Part shown: positions 43,251 to 55,275 of the stretch, piece by piece
Layout: every line of letters starts with the position of its first letter
Numbering within the stretch: the first letter of the stretch is position 1
Assembly (NCBI RefSeq): GCF_024139115.2
Contig: NC_085141.1
Span: 32,441,242 to 32,505,241 of the forward strand
DNA: 64,000 bases
Direction: 5' to 3'
From: Armigeres subalbatus
Taxonomy: Eukaryota > Arthropoda > Insecta > Diptera > Culicidae
Position numbers and translations under genes: made by a program
The notes under the pieces: generated by a model
Databases searched by the model: none
The model's input: only the letters and a program-made list of their open reading frames with translations
Told to the model about the DNA's origin: nothing

Positions 43251-45876
43251 TAAAAAAAAATTCGGACTTTCCGCTCAGACGTGGTTTACGTCAAAAATGT
43301 TTCGTGACGTTTTAATGACGAATAGTTGGGGTTGAATAACGTAAAATGTGATGCTATATGCAACATCGTAACATGATTCGGACTGTATAATAACATGCTG
43401 TTTTTCATTATGCGGGATATTTATTAGGAGCAGAAACATAAGAAAATTTGTCCTTTGCTGGTTGAATGAGACATATCAATATTCAACGTGGAACTTCTAA
43501 ATAAAGCTATTTATATAAACTTTCATTTGTCTAAAACTTGCAAGAGTAAACATACTGAAGGATTAAAGTTATTTGTTAATGTTCACTGAACGGATCAAAT
43601 CCTGCACATCATATCACGGTGGTTGGGCCAATTAAGACCATCATCATCATCATCATCCCCATAACCAGTGTATTCGCATTGATTTTCACTGGATAAAGAA
43701 AGTGCACTCTACCAGAGTTTATGCCGGCTGGCAGAACATACAGTGCTTTGCATCGCAAACCAACGCAAACTAAAATGTGCACAGTTGTTACGGGAAGTAA
43801 AATTATCAGACCGTTTTCAGGACTCGTTTATACATATCTACCTACATACATTGTTTTGCTACTGGTACCTCGAGAGACATCGAACGGGATCCCATTTGGC
43901 ACTATCGTCAGTATGCATTTTCGGTCGTTCCTCCGGACCGTAATGACTTCCGCTTGCTTTTCAGAAGAAGTGTTGTAAGCGCCTAGCGATTTCCTCCAAT
44001 GCAAGCGGAAGAAGACAGGAAAAGCAAAAGCTGTGCTCAAGTTTTGAACAGGGATGGGAAAGGTAGGAGAGAACAGTCCAAAATGCACCCCCTTAAGCAT
44101 TTTCCATGTTTTCTCCAATACGACGAACAAGAAATTCGAACCATTTCAACGCGCTGACGAAAAATTTACAAAACTAGCTACATTCCACAATTATCTTCTA
44201 TTCCAAATAACAAGGTTGTTGTGACTTTCTAAAGCATTTTCAATATGTTTCAAAAATGAAACTTGGGGCAACAAAACGCCTAAATTGTGAACGCATGGTT
44301 GTTTGTTAATCTTAGCGAATAAGGCAATTTTGCCCCGGGTGTGCGTTTCGCACCGTTCTTCCTTACGTGGTGGCAGCAGTGGGTGGTGAAAAGTTAAATC
44401 CTTTGAAATTATACATTGACAGTTTTGCCAATTTATAGACAGGATGTTGATTGCAGAATTTGGCAATAAAGTCTGATCTAAGATCTGGAAACGTGATTTC
44501 TTTTATGGCAGAGCCTATAGTGGTGGGTACTGCAATGTTTTGGAAGAAGCACGTAGTGTTTTTTTATGTTTTAGATTTTAGAAACAATTTGTTATCTTTT
44601 AGTTAGGCGTGTAGTTGCGTCACGATTAAATAATATGTGCTCAATAGAAAACGCAAAGGATTAATCTTGGCCAACTTCAACATGAGTTTTAGTTACATTT
44701 TCGAATTATTTTCATTCATTATCTGTATAAAAAGATTACATTCATTGTGTTAAAACCTTGCAGAATTGTATATTATTAATTGTAATTGTTATAATATAAT
44801 ATGTCAGAAATGAATCTCAATAAATTAATAAATTTAGTAGAACGATTTTAGGGAGAAACAGTGTTTTAATGCACTTACAAACTTGGAAATCACTTATATA
44901 TAATCAAAACATAAACGAATCAAATCGCAATGTTCAAAAGACTTGTAGAGCACACCAAAAGCTTCCGTTTAGAGGTTTTCGCGATAACTTTTAGCGTTTT
45001 TATATTTCGTTAGTTTTTTTTTATTTGAGAATTTCTCAAAAACATTTTATTAATTTCCATCGACCGAGAGCTGTATTTTGCAGGAGGGTGAAACGCTTGT
45101 CATTCGTGGTATAATGGCACTATACCCTACATCGTTTTTGGTACTTCGGTTTTTGGTACCCGATTTCTGGATGGTATACCCTAATTCAGCTGCTCATGTT
45201 GGGTGATAGGCTCGTACGTAGTTAGTGCGAATTATCGGCAATAAACTTTTCCTGGCGAAAACTTGCCATTAGTTGAGATTTATCGAGCCATTTGGGTTTG
45301 TACACATAATTTGTGTCGAAAAATAGCACGTCAATACGTCTGAAGTTTTGTTATCAAGAATTAAACGAAATTATAACAAAAATATTGTACGCCATATGTT
45401 GCTTGAATAATGGGTAGACGAATAAGCCACCTCTTCAGTCCCCTGGCCTTTTGTCCCTCATTTCCAAGCAGTCATAACTGGCTACAAATCGTCGATTAAC
45501 ATTGTTAAAACCAGGGTTTGCAGAAAACGCTCTCAATAGATAACGAATAACGATAAAAGAAAGGTACGATAAACCTCTTCTAATCATAACAAGCCATGGA
45601 AACAAAACTATTGCAGTTGTATACAAGTTGAAAAAAAACAGATTAGGATAGGCGGCCCAGAACCGGTGCATCACCAGAACCGGTGCCCTCGCAGTTGGGG
45701 CTTATTAAAATAAATTTATCATGGGTTGTAACAGCCACTGTATGCTATACCTATCGAGAGTGTAAACAGACATGATAAGTGATAGATTTTCTCATTCTCC
45801 TTTGGATTCAAACCCTGGTTAAAACATTATCAAGACCGCATAGGACAAACAGCATCGGTATCGTATCGGGCAAGAT
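43251..45876. other. Long non-coding stretch
   Basis: AT-rich. Contains a small CAT microsatellite (CATCATCATCATCATC at about 43641) and a pair of GGTATAATGGCACTATACC / GGTATACC-like motifs near 45108-45180. No gene is recognised; short frames show no family pattern. Confidence 0.45.
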
Positions 45877-46640
45877 TTGATTGACAGCACACCGCGTTAT
45901 GGGCTGGAGCTGACTTGTGTAGCACGTCGGGAGCATGTCAGCGTTCTCTCCCCAGTCTTCAACCAGTACCTCCCATTTCGCCACCGTGTGCAGGCGGCTA
46001 TTTGCCAAAAAGCCGCAGCATACGCTTCCGCCACATCCGAAAGCCACAGGGTCTCCCTCCTTGTTCAAGGGGATCGGATCCTGCTTAGGATGGCAGGCGT
46101 AAGCTTCCCTGCAGTCGATAGGGTCCACTGGCACGGAGAAACGAGCTGGCACTTCTCCACAGCCAATATAAATCACAACATTGCGAGACGCTTCAAAAAA
46201 GGGGACAACACAGAAGCTCTACGAAGATCGGCCGCCGAGCTGTTAAACACTGAGTTTAGGAACCGCAGCACTGTTACACTGACGGTTCCCTTTCGAGACA
46301 AGAAGTCGACTTAGACGTTACTGGGAACAACCTAACGGTGTCGGATAGCCTTTCTGAACAATGCAGCGTCTTCTCAGCGGAAACCGCAGATCTGTTTATT
46401 GCCGCTACCACTCCCTCCGAAAAACCGGTCCTACTCGTGACAGATTCAATCAGTGCAATCGCTGCGCTGCAAAGTGACCTTCCGATACATCCATGGATCC
46501 AGGCCATTCTCGCTTGCGATACACAGTCGACAATCTTTGCTTGGACCCGGGGCACAGTGGGTGCCAGGAAACGTCACTGCGGTCACTCTTGCTGGAGTCG
46601 GGAATCAAGGTGGGCGTTTCACGACATCATCGCACGATGG
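45877..46640 (+). pseudogene. I-clade LINE: RT C-terminal region and RNase H, truncated
   Basis: Plus strand. The first frame reads STPRYGLELTCVARREH, LPFRHRVQAAICQKAAAYAS, SESHRVSLLVQGDRIL, FPAVDRVHWHGE and NINHNIARRFKKGDNTEAL, the region between RT and RNase H in I-clade LINEs. It shifts near 46280 into the RNase H domain: CYTDGS (first Asp), SEQCSVFSAETADLFIAATT (Glu), KPVLLVTDSISAIAALQ (Asp) and PIHPWIQAIL, then a shifted PGHSG. The acidic triad codons are present but split by frameshifts. RNase H removes the RNA template during integration. It ends near 46640. Confidence 0.88.
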
Positions 46641-47331
46641 AGTAGCATAGAACAAATGGCTGACCAAAACCTCTTTTTCGATTTTCGAATTTTTGCATGG
46701 TATAACATTTTTAGAATATTCTTTATTTCGTGTCATTGAATTTTTTACGTTTATTGCTTCTTATTGTAAATAACATCCTTTCAAAAATCATGTAAATTTA
46801 ATGTGTTTTGGCGTGCCGTAAGACAAAGATCAATTACGACTGTTCACAAATCTACACATCATGATTAATGTTGGTTTTTAGTAAGAATATGCGGTATTTC
46901 GAAAAAAAAATGGTTTCAGGTGGTTCGAAACGAAATTCCGCGGAATTTGAGCATGGCGAAATCTGATTTCTTGATTTCGTTTCGTAAAACTACAAAAAAA
47001 TTGCTTGAAAAAACTAGCTTTTAACGAAATTTAACGGAATTCCGCGGAATTTCGAAACAAATTAAAACTTAAAACATACTGCCTCGTGCGGTAGTGTAAT
47101 ATCAAAAATTTTGGCTGTGCCGCTAAACAAAATAATAAAGATATTTTAGAACTTAATGTTCCGCAATCGGGGGTGACAATGTGTCTGGGGGGTGAGAGTG
47201 GGCAGAAACCATGAACAGAATAACAAAACATGATGTGGAACATGATGTGATATAAGAGATAAAACAACAGGCAACAATATCAATAATTTGCACCGAAATA
47301 TCATTTTAATATCAATATATGAATATATGAA
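46641..47331. other. Non-coding stretch
   Basis: AT-rich. Two GAAATTCCGCGGAATTT palindromes at about 46930 and 47037 in otherwise simple sequence. No gene. Confidence 0.5.
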
Positions 47332-47950
47332 TACAGTCCCTTCCCGATTCTGGCAACACGACCGGATTTTAATGTTGCCAAAAACGGGAAAAAAATTTCA
47401 AACAAAATTTCATTTTTTTTTTTGTTTGCATGATTGAAGCTAAATACTTAGAATATGTAGTACAAAGTATGTGGAGTATGTTTAAATGATGCACGTGTAT
47501 CCTAATTGTCATTTTTGTGATATTATTCATAACTTGGAGATTGCAGCTCAAACAAAATTAAAACAAACTCAAGAATGGTAATCAAAATATAATGTAACTA
47601 ATTAGCCAATTTCATAATACAAATTAAATAATAAATAATATTTGAAATAAACAATAGCGTCGGCCATGTCCTTACAAAAAACTGTAGTAATAAAAAAACG
47701 TTTCTATAGTAGTCCATTGAAGTGCTGACTTTAATCTGACATATCATATAAATTTAAGTCCACCGAAAATGCTTGTTTTAATCATAATTCTCTATATAAA
47801 TCAAATAGCGATCCGACGGATACAAGATGACTAAATGTGCTACTAATTTCGGATTCTTATATAATGGATTTTTATGGAGGCAAACTTTCTTGTGGTCGGT
47901 GTGATTAAGAGTAAACTTCTGTGTACAATTTTCGCTGACATTATGGAAAA

Positions 47951-48490
47951 ACCAGATTAATCCACCTAGCAGTGATGATGCCTTTCTCATGCATTATAAA
48001 ATATATTGAAAGAATCACATTAGAAAGGTCAAAAAAAGCTCTTTAGGAGAATAGATCACATTTTTTTCGATCATTTTGCATGTTTTTGCAATAATTAAAA
48101 TGCATCGCCACCATTTTCGGAATTTTTTTTTTTTAATTTTTTTTTCCAAGGGGGGGGCCTTGGGAAAAAACATTGATTTTTCAATAATTCCGAAATGCAA
48201 TATCCGATCGATCCAATTTTCAATAGCAAACAATGGGACCGCATTCCCCGTCGAATGAAACTTGTTGCGAGTAAATCGGATAATGCTAAGTTCCAAAAAG
48301 TGTATCTACAAAATTTGTACACATACACACACACACATACATACATACACACATACAGACATCACCTCAGTTCGTCGAGCTGAGTTGATCGGTATATAAC
48401 ACTATGGGTCTCCGGGCCTTCTATCAAAAGTTCTTTTTTGAAGCAATTATATAGCCTTTCGGTATAACTTTGTTGTACGAGAAAGGCAAA
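47951..48490. mobile_element. Single-copy relative of the 3697-7166 array element
   Basis: Head CCAGATTAATCCACCTAGC then TGCCTTTCTC; tail CAGACATCACCTCAGTTCG, GGTATATAACACTATGGGTC and GAGAAAGGCAAAA, the same arrangement as at 3697 and 7032-7166. It contains one diverged monomer (about 48185-48290: CCAATTTTCAATAGCAAAC, AACTTGTTGCGAGTAAATC) and a short CA/TACA tract. It shows the unamplified form of the element. Confidence 0.85.
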
Positions 48491-48599
48491 AACGAACGAA
48501 AGGCATAAGACCCTTCATTTTTTTTTAGAAAATGGTAACGGAAATCTCCATTCTGCACATTGGTAAAGCGTATCCAATGTAGTGTGAGTATGGGTTAAC

Positions 48600-48895
48600 T
48601 ACACACTTAAATTATTTTGTAGACCTCGGTAAAATTTTTGCCGAGATTCCAACAGCCAAGATCTCGGTAATATTTTTTACTGAAATTCAGTAATTCCTTT
48701 ACCGAAATTTCGTCAATATTTTGCCGAAACTCGGCAAAGTTGATTTTTTGCCGAGATCTCGGTAACGATTACCGATGACTCGGTAAAGTTTACCGAAATC
48801 TCGGTAATATTTTTACCGAAATTCGTCGAAATTATTACCAATATCTCGGCTGTTGGATTCTCGGCAATCGGTAAACTTAGAATTTTAAGTGTGTA
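48600..48895. mobile_element. TA-flanked MITE with repeated CTCGGTAA motifs
   Basis: Element 48602-48893 is flanked by TA and has short ends CACACTTAAA/TTTAAGTGTG. The interior carries about ten copies of GATCTCGGTAA/TTACCGAGAT-like motifs in both orientations, plus CCAACAGCC/GGCTGTTGG further in. No coding. Confidence 0.82.
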
Positions 48896-49139
48896 CACTC
48901 GACTCATCAAAACCAAATCCCTTTGCACTAGTCGGTCTCCTAGCACTCAACCCAGGAATATTTCAGGCGGCAATGATTAATCCATGCGCACTATGTGCTC
49001 CTCGCACTACGAATGATAATGTGGCCAAGTGGAAGCTGGAAGACCATTTGCGGCATGCCACCTCCGACACTCGATAGCAGCCAACCTACTGGTGCTCGCT
49101 GCAGCTCATCGCACTCCAGTTCTCCATACTAGTGATTAA
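48896..49139. other. Spacer within the pogo-type element
   Basis: Nothing recognised. Confidence 0.5.
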
Positions 49140-49540
49140 AACGTTGAAGACGAAGTAGGCTCAAGAGAAGACAACGACTATTCGACAAAAACAAGGTGGT
49201 TGTGGTTGAAAAATTCGTGTACTTGGGCTCACTTGACCTCCGCCAACGATATCAGCAGACAAATTCGGAGACGCAACGTGGCAGGAAAGCATACGTACGA
49301 GATCTGGGCAATGCTTGTGGAGGACCAACGAGCACTTGGAGTAAAAATGGTTCTCTACAACGATCCGACAGGCACAATAAGGCGAGGTGTGCAGCGATCA
49401 AGGTAGATCGATCAGGTGGAAGACGATTTACGGACCCTCCGTAGACTGCGTGACTGGCAACGTACAGCAGTGTACGGAGACGACTGTTATGTACCGCAGA
49501 GGCCACTCCGGCCTCAGTCTGAATAAATAATAATAAAACC
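49140..49540 (+). pseudogene. RTE-type LINE pol C-terminus and 3' end
   Basis: Reads VEKFVYLGSL, then in shifting frames ISRQIRRRNVAGKHTYEIW, AMLVEDQRALGVKMVLYND and PTGTIRRGVQRSR, a stop, IDQVEDDLRTLRRLRDWQRT. This is the C-terminal part of an RTE-type pol. The 3' end CAGAGGCCACTCCGGCCTCA and an ATAATAATAA tail match the copy at 43041-43250. 5'-truncated. Confidence 0.85.
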
Positions 49541-50129
49541 ACATATGACGCATCACTCGCCTATCGAAGCAGCTAGAATTACACCAGCGATCTCATGGGA
49601 ACTTAACAGGAAGTACTCCACTTCTGTACTTCGCCATCACAAACAGATTGATCTATTGCAATCTATGCTACTCATAGCCAATGAGTGAACTGCCTCACTT
49701 AGATGGATGTCAAACAATGAGTAGGAGCGATCGTTGCTGTGATAAACAATGAGCAACACCGTCTAACAAGCCAACCCGTGGTAAGGTATCTATGTAAGCA
49801 ATGATTTTTGCTTTCGTACTCCGCTTGCTCTAGTACAATGAAACTAAACAATCAAACCACATCATGTGTTCTCCTTTATTCGCCCTTCTTTCTAGGTGAT
49901 GAGATAGTCGAGAGAAGTATTAACGCCTCCTATTCAGTGTACCAGAGTTCCAGACTCATGTTGGTCTTCATTTTTAGAATGCTTGAATGACTTCTTCTGT
50001 CAGCGCACCGGAACGACGCTCATTGTTGCGTTACAAAGTGATTCGCTTCACTCAATCAGCTTCCATTGGTGAGCGTTGAAGATCAATAAACGATGAATCA
50101 TCGAACATTCAATTTCAAAGATTGAAAAA
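49541..50129. other. Non-coding stretch
   Basis: No feature recognised between the LINE tail and the SINE. Confidence 0.5.
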
Positions 50130-50345
50130 GACAGAATCACCGTCTTCGACCAGAGGTCGCACAGATTGAACACTTAACATCTAGCATGAGACAAAGGACA
50201 GGACATTTACATAACACCCAGTGGACCAGTGGAGAGCTTTTCGCTTTACGAAAAGTTTTCTCCTTACCGGGGTGGGAATCGAACCCACACTCTACAGCAC
50301 ATGCGTATAGGCGATTGACGACGCTAACCGCACGGCCACGAAGCC
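50130..50345 (-). mobile_element. tRNA-derived SINE (minus), distinct from Feilai
   Basis: Minus strand starts GGGCTTCGTGGCCGTGCGGT, with TGGCCGTGCGGTTAGCG as A box and GGGTTCGATTCCCACC as B box about 45 bp later, then a body with a short hairpin ACTTTTCGTAAAGCGAAAAG and CACTGGTCCACTGGGTG. The tRNA part resembles a Ser/Leu-type tRNA with a long variable arm. The 3' end is not clear. Confidence 0.75.
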
Positions 50346-50492
50346 CGAAGATCTTAGGAAGTTCATAACTTGCCCCGCGGCAGAGCATCAAGTAGGCTTA
50401 GATTAACCCGATTTTTTCTCATGATCTGAACCGTCTAAGACGAGTTAAGTAACTCCATTTAATTCCATCAATTATTTCGATATGTACTAGAG

Positions 50493-51800
50493 TATAGTGG
50501 GGCAAGAGTGCGCGTGGGGTAAGAGTACGTTTTCGATTTTTTGAAGTAATAAACTAGCAGCACTGCATCAGTTTGACAGGTATTCTGGCCAACTATTATC
50601 ATGTGTAATTGTAAACGATTTGAATAAACAACAAGGGAGATATGGCGTTAGATAACTTTTTGGTCATTTTGCTAAAAATAATTGGATTTCCGCAACTAGT
50701 ATTTCATTACCATATAAACGTTCAATCAGGTGAACATTATACCATTTCGATAACCTATTGTAGAGTACTTTATGGTACAGAACACCAATCCGGTTGGTTT
50801 TCCAAGAAGTCAAAACCATTACTTGAATATTTTTTGGGACTGTGGGGTAAAAGTACGCAGGAACCGGTGGGGCAAGAGTACGCATATGAATCTTCAAGTT
50901 ACGATGTCAAACCCGTATGTATCTCCGGCCGAAATAAGACTTCTTCCAAAGCGTAAAGATCCACAACTAAGAAAAAAGGGACAGAATTTTAAATTATCAC
51001 AAGTTTTTAGGATAAGTTGAAGTAATTCGGTGTTAGAAAGGACTTAGCGAACAAAGCACTGAAGCGAAATAATGAAATTGTATTAGGACTTGTTGTACAC
51101 CTAAACATAGTACGAAAACACGATTTCATCTAAATCAAATGATAATTTCATTTAATCAAAAGAAACATTCAGAAATTACGCAACGTTTAGCTGGGAGGGG
51201 TTGTGAGATGTGTGACGATCCATATAATTTTTAGAGGATTCATACAAATAGTGTAAGATAGGCGGGGAGTGGTGATGAAATAGCCAAATTTTACGTTACG
51301 TGATTGGTGAACTTTCTTTAAGGAAAATGCCTTTGTATACGCCATGCGAAACCTGATATATATTTTTACCTCTGTAGTTTTTTGTATAAATAAAAAACAA
51401 TGGTTTTTCGTATGAAAGTACACATTTTTAGGACCCCCTCCACCTTTAAGAGTTACGTAATCTTTAACCATTCCCTAATATATGCTCATTAAACATCAAT
51501 TAAATGTTATTAACTCTTATTTGTGTTAATATATACTTAAAGCACATGATTGGATAAATGCGTACTCTTACCCCACCCGATGCGCACTTTTACCCCACCA
51601 GTGGGGTAAGAGTGCGTTTTTCACTTGTCTTGCAATAAGGGTTCTACTAAAACGAATCGCAATAATTTCAATATTTTTTCCACTGAGTAACATAAAGGAA
51701 GAGTATATGAATCATCGACATTGATTTGATATGCAGAAGCTTGCTTCATAAGGGCCACATGATCGATTGAAAACTAAGTGCGTACTCTTGCCCCACTCTA
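50493..51800. mobile_element. TA-flanked element with repeated GTGGGGCAAGAGTACGC motifs
   Basis: Element 50495-51798 is flanked by TA. Ends TAGTGGGGCAAGAGTGCG and CGTACTCTTGCCCCACTC are inverted repeats. Variants of GTGGGGYAAGAGTRCG recur near 50513, 50843, 50867 and 51601 on plus and near 51560 and 51583 on minus. A 104-codon plus frame at 50642-50956 is not recognised and contains some of these motifs. Pogo-group is likely from the TA target and GTGGGG ends. Confidence 0.8.
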
Positions 51801-52039
51801 CTCTATATATATTTGATCTTCAGTGTATCCTACTTGACTCGACGAGTTTTTTTAAAAAGAGCTTAAAATATTTTAAAATATGGTTCATTAATTCAGTGAA
51901 AGCGCCCACTATTCGTACAGAGCACATAGTACGCATATAAACCTAAATTACATTCACTTTTGGTTTTGTTTATCCTTTTACATAATTATAAAAAGGTTTA
52001 AGCTCTAAAAAGTAATAAAAAAATATTTACGAAGTTGTT
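51801..52039. other. Spacer within the pogo-type element
   Basis: AT-rich, nothing recognised. Confidence 0.5.
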
Positions 52040-52133
52040 GTCAAAATCGGGAAGAAAATGTTGCCAAAAACGGGTGTTGCCAAAATCGGGGGAAGACAAA
52101 AACAGGTGTTGCCAAAATCGGGATGGGACTGTA

Positions 52134-53616
52134 TATGAATCAGATCAGTATAACTTTGTCGTAAAGGCAAAAAATAAAATCTTTTCATTCATTTCCTGGT
52201 TTTGAGTAAGCTCAATACAATAAAATCAAGCTGATAAGATAATATGAAGTAGGCACGCCGCATGAAGCTTGAGATCCTGGGATTGAGTGAAGTTCTGCTA
52301 TACTCTGGATTACTCTTATTACACGTTATTCCTCATAAAAATAAGGTTTCATCAGTAGAAGCATAAGTAGTAGAACGCTAGTAACGCTGTAGTCATTTAA
52401 ATTATTTTGCCAAATTATGCTTCAACAAGCTTCAATTGACTATAATTTATGCATCATGTTGTAGTGCATATTTGGTTTAATCATTAACATCGGTTTTACA
52501 CTTGTAGTACCGGTACTTTAGCTGTCAAGTTAGTCACACGAACAGGAACAACATTAACAATCTTATACTTTTGAATCAACTGTTTCATCCGCTTCTATCT
52601 CATCTGAACTACGCGTACGCTTGAAATGTTACTTTCTGAACGAGTGGATACAAAGTTCCTCGTCCAATCTGAGAAATGTGTTGACGTCTGCAGTCTTCGG
52701 GTGTAGTTAAAATATTCTAGTCTTGACATAATCCAGTACAAACAATTTTCAGTTTTTCTTGAAAACCTTGAAAAATGTTGAGACAATGACGGACGCAAAA
52801 ATCATTCCTCTACATCACACGACGACCTACTTCGATCCGAAACTAATTTCGGCGGAAGGCCATTTCGGATCGTTTGTGAAATTTGCGAAGTAGAAAACTC
52901 AGTAGAACCTAGTAGAACATGTGATCTGCCGTTGTACAAAGTTTGACAATCCTCGATTCAGTTACGGGATATCGGTGAATATACGAGATGCCTTGCCTGA
53001 TGATACCGCAAGCCTAACTGTCCTCATCTGCTTCCTGAAATATGGAGGACTGTACTACCAAATCTAGTCTCAGTTTGGGCCTCCCGGGTGTAAGTTCCAC
53101 CCACAGAGATATGCGGGCCTCTCTGATTATTCCAGGGTGTAAATCCCTTCCCCAGTGACCAGGCTACCCGGGACATAAATCCTCTGCTCCTAAATCATCA
53201 TATCAACAAGGTCAACAGGATTGCCTCATATTGACACCAACCGACCAACTCCTGTGTAGCAGCAACACGAAAATTGTCGCCCTCTGAGTGGGCCATGCTT
53301 TCAGCGATATTCTACCTTTTGCTGGATTACGATCTGAATATCGTTTTCGCCTAATCATTGTTTTTATGCTAAAACCCTCTGCACCCAATAGTTTTTTTTT
53401 TGCGGAAATTCTTCGCTCTGAATAGTTTTCATCTTGGTTTCCATTTTTGGTCGGTTTTATGGATCGATGTTATGCGGTAAGTTTGTATTCCGAACAGCCA
53501 TAGATGGCCATCCGGCCGAAGTTTGTGACTCCTCACCGTGGAAGACAACCGTAATCTATTACTTTGTCCCTCTTTTTCGTCCAGTTTTTCCTTTCAACAA
53601 ATTTTAATGCATTTAC
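52134..53616. other. Long non-coding stretch
   Basis: No gene is recognised. At 53085-53175, CGGGTGTAAGTTCCACCC and AGGGTGTAAATCCCTTCCCC repeat a theme (GGTGTAARTYCC) about 60 bp apart. The remainder is AT-rich. Confidence 0.45.
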
Positions 53617-53712
53617 CCAGATTAATCCACCTACAGTGAGATTTTGACCCTTCCTTAGTTATAAGGAAAATTTTTACAGACTCTAGTATTCAAAACGAGA
53701 TAAAGATAAAAC

Positions 53713-54026
53713 TACTCCGCTTCCTGGGCCCTCCTTAGCCGTGCGGTAAGACGCGCGGCTACAAAGCAAGACCATGCTGAGGGTGGCTGGGTTCGATTCC
53801 CGATGCTGGTCTAGGCAATTTTCGGATTGGAAATTGTCTCGACTTCCCTGGGCATAAAAGTATCATCGTGCTAGCCTCATGATATACGAATGCAAAAATG
53901 GTAAACTGGCTTAGAAACCTCGCAGTTAACAACTGTGGAAGTGCTTAATGAACACTAAGCTGCGAGGCGGCTCTGTCCCAGTGTGGGGGATGCAATGCCA
54001 ATAAGAAGAAGAAGTACTCCGCTTCC
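53713..54026 (+). mobile_element. Feilai SINE (plus) with 12-bp target duplication
   Basis: GGGCCCTCCTTAGCCGTGCG start, B box GGGTTCGATTCCC, body CATGATATACGAATGC and GCTGCGAGGCGGC, tail AATAAGAAGAAGAAG. TACTCCGCTTCC at 53713-53724 and 54015-54026 is the target duplication. About 95 percent similar by eye to the copy at 17650. A minus frame over the body is a by-product. Confidence 0.93.
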
Positions 54027-54704
54027 AACGGCGATTTACCGTGGAAGAGACAAAATAATTGCCTACCCAAAGGAGGATATCATATGGGTTGACTGACAAC
54101 TCATTGAAGAATAACGCACTGTACTTCATGCTGCCTATCTATAAAGCGCTCGTTGGATTAAATAGCGATTGTGACATGGTAAGTAACCATCGTAACGCTG
54201 GTTGAATATATTGTATATATAGCGTTCAATAATAACATATTGTCTATCCGGAATAGGCGAATTTGAGTAAAGCTCATCGATCATGTCGACATCTGGTGGT
54301 CGTCACAAGAACCACGAAAAAACTTAGAACGCTTTTTATACCGAAGTTGGGTTTTTCTCCAGTTACGGGCAAATAACCCAACTTCGGAAGTAGTGCGCTG
54401 GATTCGCCCAAAAATGCGCTAAACAACGCAACAATTAATTTGACAGATAAAACTTCGGAAGAAAGTTCGGTTCGGAAGTCCCGACTTCCGAATTCTAAGT
54501 TGGTGCTACGCCGACAATATATTTCGCCTTATGGATGCCTAATTTCAAATTAGTCTAATTTAGTAAAACTAAGCTTATTTAATACTTTAAAAATTAATGA
54601 GATTTTTATGGTAGTAAATTTCAGAATTTGCACACATACACACACATACATGCATATAATAGACCACCAGACCAGTGTCTCAAAACATGCAAAACATGCG
54701 AAAA

Positions 54705-55275
54705 TGACGCTTCCCCATTAAGCGCAGATTAGAAGAAAACCTATATGGCTAAAAGGAATACTCAAGAGATTTCACACAGTGAAAACTGCATCTTGATTAA
54801 TCATTCCAATAATTAGTAATCGAATTTAATCTAAACCGTAGTTTTCTGGAGGTAATTGCATAACTCTTCAACAGGCAACATTGCTGCTCGTGGCGCGAAA
54901 GATAGCGCACACAAATTCAGGCTACTATGTTGCACTTCACGTTTCAGTGATGCCCTCAAAGAAGTTTAACGATCTTGACTAAAGATTCGCAACCTGTATT
55001 AAAATCGATTACTAATTATTGGGGCGATTAATCAACATGCGGTTTTCGTTGGGTGAAAGCTCTTGAGTATTCCTTTTAGCCATGTTTTCTTTCAACCTGC
55101 GCTTAATGGGGAAGCGTCATTATCGGTATAATGAAAAAATAAATTTCCACACACTAATTTGCATGCAAACTTGAAACGGCTTGTGCTAAATCAGTTTTAA
55201 TCCAAATGAGCTCAAATTTTCAGAGGACACTTAGAACATGACGAAGAATCAGATGAGATTTTTTGAACCACCCTA
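54705..55275. mobile_element. hAT-like foldback element, right part and inner palindrome
   Basis: Third copy of the 22219 family: inner arms CATTAAGCGCAG (54717) and CTGCGCTTAATGGGGAAG (about 55098), centre GCAACATTGCTGCTCGTGGC, and the outer right arm with GAAACGGCTTGTGCTAAATC ending GAACCACCCTA at 55275. The left outer arm is missing. Inserted in the DNA element at 53617: the uninterrupted sequence is seen in the inverse copy near 62005. Confidence 0.85.

Larger units (their letters stand above)
47332..52133. mobile_element. Pogo-type element (4.8 kb) holding five later insertions
   Basis: Ends CAGTCCCTTCCCGATTCTGG (47334) and CCAAAATCGGGATGGGACTG (to 52131) are inverted repeats flanked by TA (47332-47333, 52132-52133). 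Subterminal GTGTTGCCAAAATCGGG copies recur at the right end (52040-52125). No transposase is recognised. Nested within are the elements at 47951-48490, 48602-48893, 49140-49540, 50130-50345 and 50495-51798. TA targets and CAGT ends fit the pogo/Tigger group. Confidence 0.82.
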
